NCBI GenBank assembly: GCA_949358305.1
Contig: OX442314.1
Span: 24,421,060-24,485,059, forward strand
DNA length: 64,000 nucleotides
Direction of reading: 5' to 3'
From: Strigamia acuminata
Lineage: Eukaryota > Arthropoda > Chilopoda > Geophilomorpha > Linotaeniidae
In this document: in pieces, positions 1 through 10,700 of the stretch
How the letters are laid out: every line of letters starts with the position of its first letter
Position numbering within the stretch: position 1 is the first letter of the stretch
The notes under the pieces: model-generated
What the model saw: only the letters and a program-made list of their open reading frames with translations
Databases searched by the model: none
Told to the model about the DNA's origin: nothing
Program-made: the position numbers and the translations under genes

Positions 1-453
1 ATACGAGTTTTGCCCTTCTTCAACGCGAAATCGTATTCGACTCGTTTTCGAGTCGAATGCGAGTTTTGCCCTTCTTCAACGCGAAATCGTATTCGACTCG
101 TTTTCGAGTCGAATGCGAATTTTGCCCTTCTTCAACGCGAAATCGTATTCGACTCGTTTTCAAGTCGAATACGAGTTTTGCCCTTCTTCAACGCGAAATC
201 GTATTCGACTCGTTTTCGAGTCGAATGCGAGTTTTGCCCTTCTTCAACGCGAAATCGTATTCGACTCGTTTTCGAGTCGAATGCGAATTTTGCCCTTCTT
301 CAACGCGAAATCGTATTCGACTCGTTTTCGAGTCGAATACGAGTTTTGCCCTTCTTCAACGCGAAATCGTATTCGACTCGTTTTCGAGTCAAATACGAGT
401 TTTGCCCTTCTTCAACGCGAAATCGTATTCGACTCGTTTTCGAGTCGAATACG
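1..453 (+). repeat. Left-arm tandem array, 56-bp unit, about 8 copies
   Basis: The motif TTTTGCCCTTCTTCAACGCG recurs every 56 bp with only a few substitutions, mainly ATGCGAG / ATGCGAA / ATACGAG variants at the unit junction. Because 56 is not a multiple of three and the unit lacks stop codons, all three forward frames stay open for over 100 codons. The open frames are a by-product of the repeat. The array is cut by the window edge. Confidence 0.92.
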
Positions 454-535
454 AGATAGTCGATGACCCGTTCCCGGACTTTGACTCGTACGACTCGTAT
501 TCGAGATGTATTCGAGATGTATTCGAATTGTATTC

Positions 536-686
536 GAGTCGCATTCGAGATGGTCGATGATTTCCACTCGCTCGTATACGCGTTGTATACGAGCTCGTAT
601 TTTGATCGTAATCGTAAACGAATCGTTTACAAGTCGTATACAAGTTGTATACGACGTGTATACACCTCGTATACGAACGAAGTTTG
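536..686. repeat. Left stem of central 150-bp hairpin
   Basis: Every base from 686 back to about 536 pairs with 764 to about 914 (paired positions sum to 1450), with very few mismatches and no indels that I could find. The stem is built from GTATACGA and CGTATTCGA-like words. Beyond it the arms stay similar but diverge. Confidence 0.88.
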
Positions 687-763
687 GAAAATCCACCGGA
701 TACTTACTACGACATGAAAACACATAGTAGTCACATACGTCTTATTTGGAAATTGTGTTTTCA
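687..763. other. 77-bp loop of the central hairpin
   Basis: This is the only non-repetitive stretch within the first 1.7 kb. It contains a smaller nested inverted pair, GAAAACACA near 716 and TGTGTTTTC near 753. No gene is visible. Confidence 0.7.
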
Positions 764-914
764 CAAACTTCGTTCGTATACGAGGTGTATACACGTCGTA
801 TACGACTTGTATACGACTTGTAAACGATTCGTTTACGATTACGATCAAAATACGAGCTCGTATACAACGCGTATACGAGCGAGTGGAAATCATCGACCAT
901 CTCGAATACGACTC
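764..914. repeat. Right stem of central hairpin
   Basis: Reverse complement of 536-686. The stem runs through CAAACTTCGTTCGTATACG and the block ending in CATCGACCATCTCGAATA. Between about 900 and 1010 it continues as short ATTCGATTCGAATACG-like words. Confidence 0.88.
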
Positions 915-1060
915 GAATTCGATTCGTATTCGATTCGAATACGATTCGAATTCGATTCGAATACGAATACGATCAAAATACGAACTCGTAACAACTCGAA
1001 TACAAATCAAAGTCCGGGAAACAAAAATCGACCATCTCGTATACGATTCGAAAGCGAATC

Positions 1061-1731
1061 GAATACGATTTCGCGTTGAAGAAGGGCAAAATTCGCATTC
1101 GACTCGAAAACGAGTCGAATACGAATTCGCATTCGACTCGAAAACGAGTCGAATACGATTTCGCGTTGAAGAAGGGCAAAATTCGCATTCGACTCGAAAA
1201 CGAGTCGAATACGATTTCGCGTTGAAGAAGGGCAAAACTCGCATTCGACTCGAAAACGAGTCGAATACGATTTCGCGTTGAGAAAGGGCAAAATTCGCAT
1301 TCGACTCGAAAACGAGTCGAATACGATTTCGCGTTGAAGAAGGGCAAAACTCGCATTCGACTCGAAAACGAGTCGAATACGATTTCGCATTCGACTCGAA
1401 AACGAGTCGAATACGATTTCGCGTCGAAGAAGGGCAAAATTCGCATTCGACTCGAAAACGAGTCGAATACGATTTCGCGTTGAAGAAGGGCAAAACTCGC
1501 ATTCGACTCGAAAACGAGTCGAATACGATTTCGCGTTGAGAAAGGGCAAAATTCGCATTCGACTCGAAAACGAGTCGAATACGATTTCGCGTTGAAGAAG
1601 GGCAAAACTCGCATTCGACTCGAAAACGAGTCGAATACGATTTCGCATTCGACTCGAAAACGAGTCGAATACGATTTCGCGTCGAAGAAGGGCAAAATTT
1701 GCATTCGACTCGAAAACGAGTCGAATACGAG
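1061..1731 (-). repeat. Right-arm array with 258-bp higher-order repeat
   Basis: The 56-bp unit is here in reverse complement. Some junctions carry a shortened 34-bp unit that lacks the GCGTTGAAGAAGGGCAAAA part. Four full units plus one short unit make a 258-bp higher-order period. Diagnostic variants recur at that spacing, for example GTCGAAGAAGG near 1422 and again near 1680, and GTTGAGAAAGG between them. Since 258 is a multiple of three, long antisense frames stay open; I regard them as artefacts. Confidence 0.85.
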
Positions 1732-4700
1732 ATCATTTTTTGATCTGGGTCGTGAATGCGTCCGTATGTCACGCGAACGCGTGTTGGAGTCGATTCCGAG
1801 TTCGTATTCCATCTTGAACGCGCATTGGAGACGTAAACCAGTTTATTTTACCCACTCTCGCTCGATCCCGCTTCATCGCTCCTTGTCGCTCCTGTGAAAA
1901 AAAATACATGAGAATGTGCAGAAATGAACCTTCCAATACTCACATGAAAATTGACAACCTTGACACAAAACAGTCTATTGACACTCCCAACACCACCCCG
2001 GATGTTTTCCGGAAAAGTTTGGTCCACCCGGAATCCCCAGAATAGTCGCCCCCGAAATGCGGATTTCGCGGAAGCCAATCCGCGAAAAGGTTAATAGGCA
2101 CGACAAAAGCAAATTCATTGCTTCTTAGATTCGCAGTGGCGGGACCACGGTGTGACAACCGAGGCAGCTGCCTAGGTCGTAAAGTTAGGAAAGACGTTAA
2201 ATATAATTTAAAAATTCGCCTAAAATTACATTTCTGTACATAAAATCACATTTTAGTAAAAAAAAATTCCATTTTTAGTTTTTTACATCTAAAATAAAAA
2301 ATTAATTCTTGCACTGAAGTGTAATTTTTTTTATAGGTTCCTCAGCCACATAAAACCATAGTCTTGTCTCTGTACATCCTCACCTTAAATGAATGACCGG
2401 CTTCACTGTAATTAGCAATGGCAGAACCAACACAATGCAGTCATCTTTAAGAATCAGATTCACTTGTATGGATTTCTAATTTCTATTCACCGAATTAAAA
2501 AAATTTAAAAAATGCTTGAAAAATATTTTTAAAAAAAATAAAATCCATAAATAAAACGGAAAGTTAAGTCGCAAACCTCACATTTCCAGACGACTAAATG
2601 CGATTCTAAAACCTGTCACATTGATAGAATAGTAATCAGTTTTTTCTTGTGCCGGTATCACATATCTAGATTTTTTTTTTTATGTTTAGAATCACAATCT
2701 TGCAGCTTTAATGTGCTTCCGACAGAATTTTAAATCACGACTTGATAAAAAATAAGAAATAAAAAATAATATAAATTAAAAAATATTTAAAAAAAAAATA
2801 ACTGCATATACAAATTTATACTTCATAAAATATTAAAATCGCTAAATAACGTATAATTAACAAAAAAAAAAAAAAATGAACAGTTCATGTTACCTCTAAT
2901 CTAATCTTAGTAAAATAAATTAATTCAGTTTAGAATGTCCCTTTTAAAATTAATAAAAAACGCAATTAGCTTCCGAGTAAATGTATTCCGACGAAAAAAA
3001 ACTCTAATTTTATTACGAAAAGTTTGAAATATTTCAAAAATGCGATTAAAGAAGCCATACCTACGGTTCATTGAAAACAAAATTTCCTTTTTTTTAATCA
3101 AATTATATTTTTTCCTCCAACACAGCAAGGAAAAAATAAAAAAATTCCTTCACACTTACTTCCTCGTCTAGCGAAACTTTCCAAAAATAAATAAATAAGT
3201 GGAAATTGGGTATTCGCACTCAGGTTTTACGCACGAATTGACGTTTGACGACAAAAGGGTTAATTGGATGCGACGAGGCCGAGAGGTCGACAAGATACTG
3301 TGACCACTCTGTGAAATGTGAAACATTCGCAGGTAAAGCGCCGCAAAATGTAAATGAGATCACATTGACGCTTAATGTGCTGAATGACAAGTAGAAACCG
3401 ATTTTTTTCCCCCAACTTCTTTATACACAACCCGTGTAAACATTTATTCCAAAATTTACTAGCCAGCTTAGAGGGAAGTCATTTGAATTTTTAATAGTGT
3501 GCTGACCACACACGACAAAAACTCAACTAATTAATCAAGTAAATCCGATGTAATTAGCAGCGACCTGATAAAAGCGAGGTGAAGTGTCTTTAACTGGAAA
3601 CAAATTGGACACTGTCTCGTCTAAAGGCCAATGACATGCTTAATTACCCCTATTTTAATCGACCCCCGTCGACAGGAAAAAAAATGATCCAAAACTTTGC
3701 AGTGATCGTCAGAGAAAAACTCAGAAATACAAACATAATTGGATAAAACAAAAAAATAAAAAATAAAAAATTTAATTTCATATATGCCTAACTTTTAATG
3801 AGATGTAAAAAGTTCTGAGGGAAAATGTTAAGAACACTTTACAGCAAACAATTAACTGCTTTAAATGAAATTAAGATAAGAGAAACTTGTTTCATCCATA
3901 TACTCACATTTTCTTTCAATTATCTTGCTTAGAAATAAAGTTTAAAGTGGATGTTACCACTGGAAATACTTTCCTCTCTCTTGTTCGTATAAAAGTGCCA
4001 ATATTTCTATACTATGCAGTGTGACACAACTGACATCTTATATTAAAGATGATGATGATGTGTTTTCTCTAGTACACTTTTATACCTCTTTTCTCGTGTT
4101 ATTGCTGTGGTACTAGTGTTCATAAAATATTATTCCAGCTACACTGGCTGCATTCAAATATACAATCGTCAGTTTTGGAAATCTTTTCAATTTTCTTGCG
4201 GATTTCTCACTGAATTCACAAGTCAGTATTTGAATTCAGTCTTCAGCAGACGCAGTAATAAAAATTAGCTTTAAAATCACACCGAATTGACCAAAAACTC
4301 CACCACTTATAGACAAAAAAAAACACTAAATTCATTTTTGGAAGGTTTTGTCTGAATAAAAAAAAAACATTCTAACCTTTAAATTTTAAAGCAGTCGTAA
4401 GTTCTTCAGCCCGGAAAGAATAATTAAATGAAAGGTTGGCTACACTGCGCGGCATTTGGCTTCAACGCAGTACAGCGAAGCCAACAAACGGTTTAAAGAA
4501 AAACAAAACAAAAAGCACTTTACCCTTCGACCTTTAACTCCCAAATCTTAGCAGGTTTTACGCATCAATTAAAAAATGCTATCCTAAAAGCCAACTTTTT
4601 AAATGCCCTAGACACTTCAAAATAATAAAAAGAAAAAGATATTTGTGAAATCAGATACGAGTTGTTTTATTCCGGTTCAAACCTTCAAATCAATTTTAAT

Positions 4701-5194
4701 CTGTCCGATTGGATTTGTCTCCCCAGCGGATGCTTGGGTAACTAACATATACATCCAATCCAAAGCATGCACACTGCACAGAATACAAAGTTGGACTCTG
4801 GATATGAAGTCACACGAGATACAAATGTAGAGTCACACACTGGCCTTTTAGTTTTCCCTGTATAACGTTGGAATATAAAGTCCTCAACCCCATGCAGTTA
4901 CACGACCCGTAGGCTCAGTCACCAGATGGCAGCAATTGTTATTCGTACGTAACCATCGTCCTTAGCAAACATTGGTTGCCATTTTTGGACCTCAGAAGGA
5001 CAACCAATCATGTTATTATAGACGAGCCTCGTTATCGTACTGAAGTAGCCTCTTTCCCATCCTTCTTTTTGGAGTATTTGGCACTTTTCGATAGAAACGA
5101 ACGTTTTTTCAGTTAAAATGGATGTTTTACCATTATGTCAAGTTATAAACCTTTACTTGATTGTTGTAACCAGATCCCTACCTTTGGCTAAAGT
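1732..5194. other. Gene-free AT-rich stretch
   Basis: I see no convincing coding region, RNA gene or mobile element. The part from about 1740 to 2160 is more GC-rich, with small self-complementary pieces such as GATCATTTTTTGATC near 1731, and may be a decayed flank of the preceding repeat. The rest is AT-rich with poly-A runs (one near 2865) and a short GATGATGATG run near 4048. Confidence 0.6.
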
Positions 5195-5202
5195 ACCTTT
5201 GG
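5195..5202. other. Target-site duplication, left copy
   Basis: ACCTTTGG directly precedes the 5203-5966 element and is repeated exactly at 5967-5974. Eight bases is the usual hAT duplication length. Another ACCTTTGG lies a few bases upstream at 5180, so the site itself is slightly repetitive. Confidence 0.88.
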
Positions 5203-5966
5203 CAATGTTGTGCGCGGTCCGCGGTCCTGTTCCGGCAGCTAAAAAGAACCGCGGTCCCGGTCCGCGGTCCCTGGACCGGGACCGCAGTCTCGGTCCGCGG
5301 TCCACCGTGTACCGCGGACCGGGAACGCGGTCCCGGTCCAGGACCGCGTTCGCGTTTTTGCGTTACATCTCGCGGTCCACGAGAAAACACGAGATCTCGT
5401 GTTTTCTCGTGGATCGCGAGATATACCGCAATATACTAGAATCTCGTCGTTTTCAAAATGCGTAGGTAAAACGTTCACTGCCTAGCGCAAACGTCAAACA
5501 CACATAAGCAAACATTCAATCTTATTGAAATGAAATGACAATCGAGCGTAATAGCATTTTTCATAAATTTTCATAATTTTTTCAGTTTTAATTAGTTTTT
5601 AAACGTTTTTTAATGCTATTACACTCGATTGTCATTTCATTTCAATATGATTGAATGTTTGCTTATGTGTGTTTGACATTTGCGCTAGGCAGTGAACGTT
5701 TTACCTATGCATTTTGAAAACGACAAGATACTAGTATTTTGCGATATATCTCGCAATCTCGTGTTTTCTCGTGGACCGCGAGATGTACCGCAAAAGCGGT
5801 CCGCGGTCCACGGAATTTTAAAAGGAGCGCGATTCCGGTCCGCGGTCCTGGACCGGCCTTTTAAAAGGAGCGCGGTCCCGGTCCACGGTCCTGGACCGGC
5901 CTTTTAAAAGGAACGCAGTCACGGTCCTGGATCGCCGGTCCGAGACCGGGACCGCGCACAACACTG
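5203..5966. mobile_element. hAT-like non-autonomous foldback element (764 bp)
   Basis: The ends are CAATGTTGTGCGCGGTCC and the inverse of CAGTGTTGTGCGCGGTCC, flanked by an exact 8-bp duplication, which together indicate the hAT superfamily. The two arms are near-complete inverted copies meeting at an AT-rich centre near 5575. The outer 160-200 bp of each arm are packed with GGTCCGCGGTCC / GGACCGGGACC words, and the inner parts with a CTCGCG...CACGAG block. There is no transposase, so the element would depend on one in trans. Dense subterminal repeats in hAT elements are often transposase-binding sites; that is an inference here. Confidence 0.88.
5379..5412. repeat. Perfect 34-bp palindrome in the left arm
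   Basis: The halves CACGAGAAAACACGAGA and TCTCGTGTTTTCTCGTG are exact reverse complements, and pairing extends outward through CTCGCG / CGCGAG with one mismatch. The right arm (about 5765-5785) keeps only half of it, so the palindrome is specific to one arm. Confidence 0.9.
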
Positions 5967-5974
5967 ACCTTTGG
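5967..5974. other. Target-site duplication, right copy
   Basis: Exact ACCTTTGG copy matching 5195-5202. Confidence 0.88.
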
Positions 5975-7008
5975 CTACTTTCCTTTCGGAAATAATTTTG
6001 ACGTCACTTCCGATATCGAAAGTAACGAAAAAAAAGATTCTTCTTTCCTTTCGCAAATTGAACGCACCTACTGTTAATTTGTGACGTTGCCCTTGAGCAG
6101 CGCCACCTGTGTATTTCGACAATTATGCAAATATTCCCGTACGTGATGCCTCGTGTCTGACTCCATCCAACGATATCCAGCCACATCCATTGCAAACCAA
6201 CCAAATCAAGCACACAAAACATCACTTTTTTACGAATTCGTTTTAGTGGCGCACTTGACTGTATGCGACTGTTTACAGGCGAGTCGCCTGTAAACACTTT
6301 CCAAGCACTTAAATCGGTAGATATCACTGTTATACATGATTTCATTAATCCATAAAAAAATTGTCCTAATACTAATTATCCGTTTTTGAATGCATAGCCA
6401 CTTACCCCTGAGAATATGAATTCACTTTCGCAATTTCACTTTACGCAACGATTTCTCAGAACCAATTAACTGCATAATAGGAGGGATTACTGCAGTATGT
6501 AATGTTTATTTTCATTTTAGTCTCTATTTTCTCCCATCTCAGTTTTAAAAATTACTTTACATTTTTAACCGTAATTTTCCTACATCTCTGGTCATAAAAT
6601 TCCCTCAAAACAGAGAAAATTATAGATTCCAGCAGTAGATAAAAAAAAAAGGCCCATTATGTAGTTACTTTAAGTGACTAAAAAACTGTTGATAATTTTG
6701 GTATCATTTCATTATCATGTCTTAAAACACAAAATGACAAAAAAAAATATACAATAATAATAATTATAAAGGTTTTTGTGTTTTCGACATAAAAAATATC
6801 GACCATTTTCATTACTACGAGTGTTTTTACCGATTCATTTGCTGAGGAATTTGCACGACATTCCTCATCAAACAATTTATACGACTGACAATTTTTGGGT
6901 GAGTAACTGCGATTACGCACTGAAACATTTGTAATTACGAGTGTAAATGTCTATTTTCAGTCTCTGTTGTACCGTACTTTTATTAAAAAAAATAGTGGGA
7001 AGTAATAG
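5975..7008. other. Gene-free stretch with a small palindrome
   Basis: At 6271-6295 GTTTACAGGCGA and TCGCCTGTAAAC pair perfectly around a single G. A segment near 6075-6125 (TTAATTTGTGAC...GCAGCGCCACCT) resembles 53305-53345, so a dispersed repeat is likely. No coding region is recognised. Confidence 0.55.
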
Positions 7009-7299
7009 TAGGCGCATTCGAAAAGTAATTTGCACTAAACGACCAGTGCAACTGGTAGTGTAAATTTCAAGTTAAACGACCCAATTTTCGAGTTTCAAAA
7101 TAAATTTCTGTGTAAAATTCAGTCGTGTAAATTCAAGTGTAAATATTAAATTAGTCCAAATAATAACCATAGTCATTATTGTTATTGTTGTTTACTCTAA
7201 AAAAAAAAACAGGAGATTATAAAAACATGATTATAAAATGTAAATTTATTTTAATTATTTGTATTATTAATATTTATTTCGGGAATCGGCTGAACATCC

Positions 7300-7490
7300 G
7301 CCTCAATCGCACAAATGCGGCCGAACACCAGCCGCATTAGATCGCACAAACGCGGCCGAACGTCGGCCGAACGTCGGCCGCATTCGATTGTACAAATGCG
7401 GCCGAACGTCGGTCGAACGTCGGCCGTATTCGATCGTACAAATGCGGTCGAACATCGGTCGCATTCGATCGCAAGAATGCGGCTAATACC
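7300..7490. repeat. GC-rich palindromic tandem units inside the MITE
   Basis: About three to four copies of a unit built on AATGCGGCCGAACGTCGG and CCGACGTTCGGCCGCATT, joined by TCGATCGTACAAA. Each unit can fold on itself. The design resembles the cores at 1-1731 and 5203-5966, although the sequence differs. Confidence 0.8.
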
Positions 7491-7645
7491 TGCTAAAAAA
7501 TTGTTCTTGCGATCGACATCGTTCCAACCGATCTAACGAAAATCCAAGATGGCTGCCAGCAAGACCCGATTTCAACGAGAAAACTCGTTGCACGGAGATT
7601 TTAAACGGAAACGTGGCGTACAGGCCGTTTCCGTTTAACCAGTTT

Positions 7646-7685
7646 ACACGACATTTACACGAATTAATTCGTGTAAATGTCGTGT
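7646..7685. repeat. Perfect 40-bp palindrome
   Basis: ACACGACATTTACACGAATT is followed immediately by its exact reverse complement, with no loop. Confidence 0.93.
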
Positions 7686-7686
7686 G

Positions 7687-7718
7687 AAAACGAGTGTAAA
7701 CACGTTTACACTCGTTTT
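7687..7718. repeat. Second perfect inverted repeat, 15-bp arms
   Basis: AAAACGAGTGTAAAC and GTTTACACTCGTTTT pair around the two-base centre AC. It sits two bases after the 40-bp palindrome and just inside the right terminus of the MITE. Confidence 0.9.
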
Positions 7719-7740
7719 AATGACTTTTCGAATGCGCCTA

Positions 7741-10700
7741 GTGTGTATAGTTTGAAAGCAGCCAACGTTTTAACAACTTTCCCATGTGACTGTTCCTATT
7801 CACCCTCATTGTTCCTATCCACCCGGTTCTATGGTACTTGGATTGTAAATGCAAACATTTCCAGTAAGCAAATTTTTTGATTAGTTTTAAAAATTTACAT
7901 TGAATTGGTAGTCCATGATTCGAAAAGCCCGTCAGTTATATCGGACAAAAAAAACAAAAAAAAAACAAAGAATTTATCACTTGCAATTGGAAATACGAGC
8001 CGTAATGGCTTTTAAGATTGCCAGGCTTAACCCCAATATTTTACTTTGTCACCACAAGTAATCTAGTTAAGAGAAGAGAAATCTCTTAATCTACAAAAAC
8101 CCTCCTAGAAAATGTAAAAAATAAATAAATAAATATATGTAAAAGTGTACTAAGAAAAAACAATTTAACACTTATCTTCAGTTTACGAAGAAGCCCCGAT
8201 CTAAATCGAGCTTAAGAATATCGCGCGTATTACGAAACCCCTAATATTTGAATTACTTTTATTGCCGAAAGAACTAGCCTGGAAATTGGAAACGAACCTC
8301 GTTTTCAATTGCCCAAACAGCTAGCCTGGAAATTGGAAACGAGCCTCGTTTTCACATCCCACCATTCATTTCTAACAAAGTAAGTTTTATTTTGGTCTCT
8401 TGAGTAAAAGCCTTAAAACCACAGACATTAAATGTTCAAAAAAATCACCCAAATAAAAAAAAAAATCAAAGTTTAAGCATCGTTTTGTTGATGGTCGAAT
8501 CTTTTTTCCCCCTCACCACAACGACTTATCGACGTACATTAACACATGTTTCTCCTTTATCCTCCCCATTTTTTTCCAGCAATTTTAAAATAAAAAATAA
8601 AATAAAAAAATAAAAAATCGTGAGAAATATCGCGAAAATGCGTGATCATTTTTTTTCTAACGCTTTTTTTTTTTTTGCTTAGGTTTCAAGTACCTGCACT
8701 GCAGTTTCCCTTCAAATGCACTGATTACATTTTTTGGTGTTGGGTCCTCCACCATACTTCAAAGCAATAATTTTCCCAAAGTCTTATTATCACATGACTT
8801 GTTTTTTTTTTTGTTTTTTTTTTTGCCTTTCAACTCTTTCTCTTTTCATTCTGGTAATCCACACCACCAAACCAACTTCCATTTATTACGTTCAAGTCGA
8901 GTGTTTTTTGTGTATTCGTTGGACAGGAAATCATACACGATGAGTGCTTACAGTCCAAATGTAAAAGCTTTTCATCAAATGAATAACAAAAGAAAAAATT
9001 ATTGGTCAGAGAGAAAGAAAAAGAAAAAAAAAGTATTTTTTTTAAATACATACCGGTATGTCGAAAACAGACGTATGGGCTATTTTCACCGATTTCGATG
9101 GAAATGTTCACAGGAATCGGTGCAAATATCCTCGGCCTTATTATTTTGAATCCTAAAAACAAAATATATTTTTGAGTTCAATAAAGAAAATTCATGGCGG
9201 CCATAATGCCATGTCATTGCTCACTGATACACGGCGGGCTGGCGGCCATGACTAATCTCTCATATAAGTTCAAGAAAATTTACAATTTGTGAATTGTCTC
9301 CCGAAGTCTTAAAAATTCACTAACCTTTCAATTTATGACGTCTTCGCATTCCTTTCCCGCTGAAATGCGACCCAAAATCACTTTTCCTGTGCCCGCATCG
9401 TCCCGACTTAAACCTTTCGGAATATTCAGTGGAGCCACATCGCGGTGAATTATTCTATTTACAAAATAGCGCTGTAGAACATATGGAGTGATTAATCGAT
9501 TTAAAAACGTATTAAATCCACTATATTTATTGTACCGTATTCAAACAAAATGACACTTTCGTGTAACGAGAGCCCTATTTTAACAATAACCAACAAACAG
9601 AAATAAAAATTATTCATGAACGGAGATCAGCTCGTGTCTTGGCCGCGGGACCCACGCCTAGCTCGGCCCAGACAGAACTCGATCTCCGTAAAAGCAAAAT
9701 ACAGCAAAAAGGAAATGAATTCAGACTCGAGCAAGATCCACCACATTAATACAACTTTTTCAGGTCCTATAATATCATTAAACTATTATTTTGTAAACTT
9801 TACCATCCTTTATGAAAATCAATTCACCCATAAAAATTTCAGTTACGACATAAAAGCAGCATGAGGTGACCTTTTTATACACGAAGCCATCCACTTCAAA
9901 CTTCAATCTGTTGACGAAGAGCCGCCTTTGTCACGGATGAGTGCACAAATAAAAGCTCAAGCTCATCTTCGGCGGGGCCCACGACCAAACATCCACACAG
10001 GATCAGGGGTGACCACGTCACAGCTTTTACAGGAGACAATTGCGGATTTACGATCCCTCTTCTCTTTCACTCCAGCCGAGACATTGAATGACAGCGATAC
10101 ATCAGCCGTGTGTCCATCTGCACTTCAACTATAGATGTGATTGGAATGGGTTGGGTGCCTCCATTTAGAAGCATGGCAGGCGTGTCGTGGTCATCAACCA
10201 TTTTAAATGCTGATTAATGAGACTTGCTTTGCAGCGAAGCCGATTCTTTCTTCCTTTTACGGCATCCTGCAATCTAAGTCGTAAAAGGTCGCATCACCCA
10301 ATGTTTATCCGTTGTATTAATGCGGTCGTCAAACTTCCTCTTCTTCTTCTCCAGCCTTAATTTACGACGCGGAAAAGGCAATTCACTTTCAACACCAAAA
10401 TACTATTACTGAACAACATAAAAATACGGAAGGAAAAAAAGTTTTTAAAAAAAATTGTTATTATTATTGTTTTCTTATGTAAATAAATGGAAGATAATGA
10501 ACCCTGACTACGAAATGAGTGCATTAAAACAGACCCGAGTTTTAAAAGCCAACGGAAGTATTTATACGTTAGTACAGTGCACATTTGTACTTGCTGTCGA
10601 GTTTGTCAACGGCTTAAAAATGGACTGTAGCTGCTAATGGCAGCAACGCACCCACATACATTAGGGGTGTATTAAGAAAATGGAGCAATTGCAGTGATGG

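Larger units (their letters stand above)
1..1731. repeat. Giant inverted repeat of CpG-rich palindromic tandem arrays
   Basis: The left part runs as tandem 56-bp units in one orientation. The right part carries the same unit in reverse complement. The symmetry axis is near position 725. Each unit contains a perfect 10-bp inverted repeat, ATTCGACTCG / CGAGTCGAAT, around a TTTT loop, so structure exists at the unit scale and at the kilobase scale. TCGA and CG steps are extremely frequent against the AT-rich surroundings. The left end lies outside the window, so termini and target duplication cannot be checked. It is probably a foldback-type DNA element or a satellite derived from one. No protein-coding role is supported. 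Confidence 0.9.
7009..7740. mobile_element. Foldback MITE with 18-bp perfect terminal inverted repeats
   Basis: TAGGCGCATTCGAAAAGT at 7009-7026 is matched by its exact reverse complement at 7723-7740. Taking the outer TA as target duplication, the element is 7011-7738 (728 bp), which fits a TA-targeting superfamily such as Tc1/mariner; a three-base site cannot be excluded. The right half carries GC-rich tandem palindromic units and then long perfect palindromes. There is no transposase frame. Confidence 0.8.

Noticed and set aside
1-1731. CRISPR-like array
   Set aside because: Units are contiguous without unique spacers and the sequence context is eukaryotic.
10-1812. Long open frames (up to 381 codons) in the first 1.8 kb
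   Set aside because: They arise because the 56-bp and 258-bp repeats lack stop codons in several frames. The translations are only the repeat read in different phases.
6271-6295. 12-bp-arm perfect palindrome considered as an operator or transposon end
   Set aside because: Isolated, without a second copy or flanking duplication. Recorded in the region entry only.
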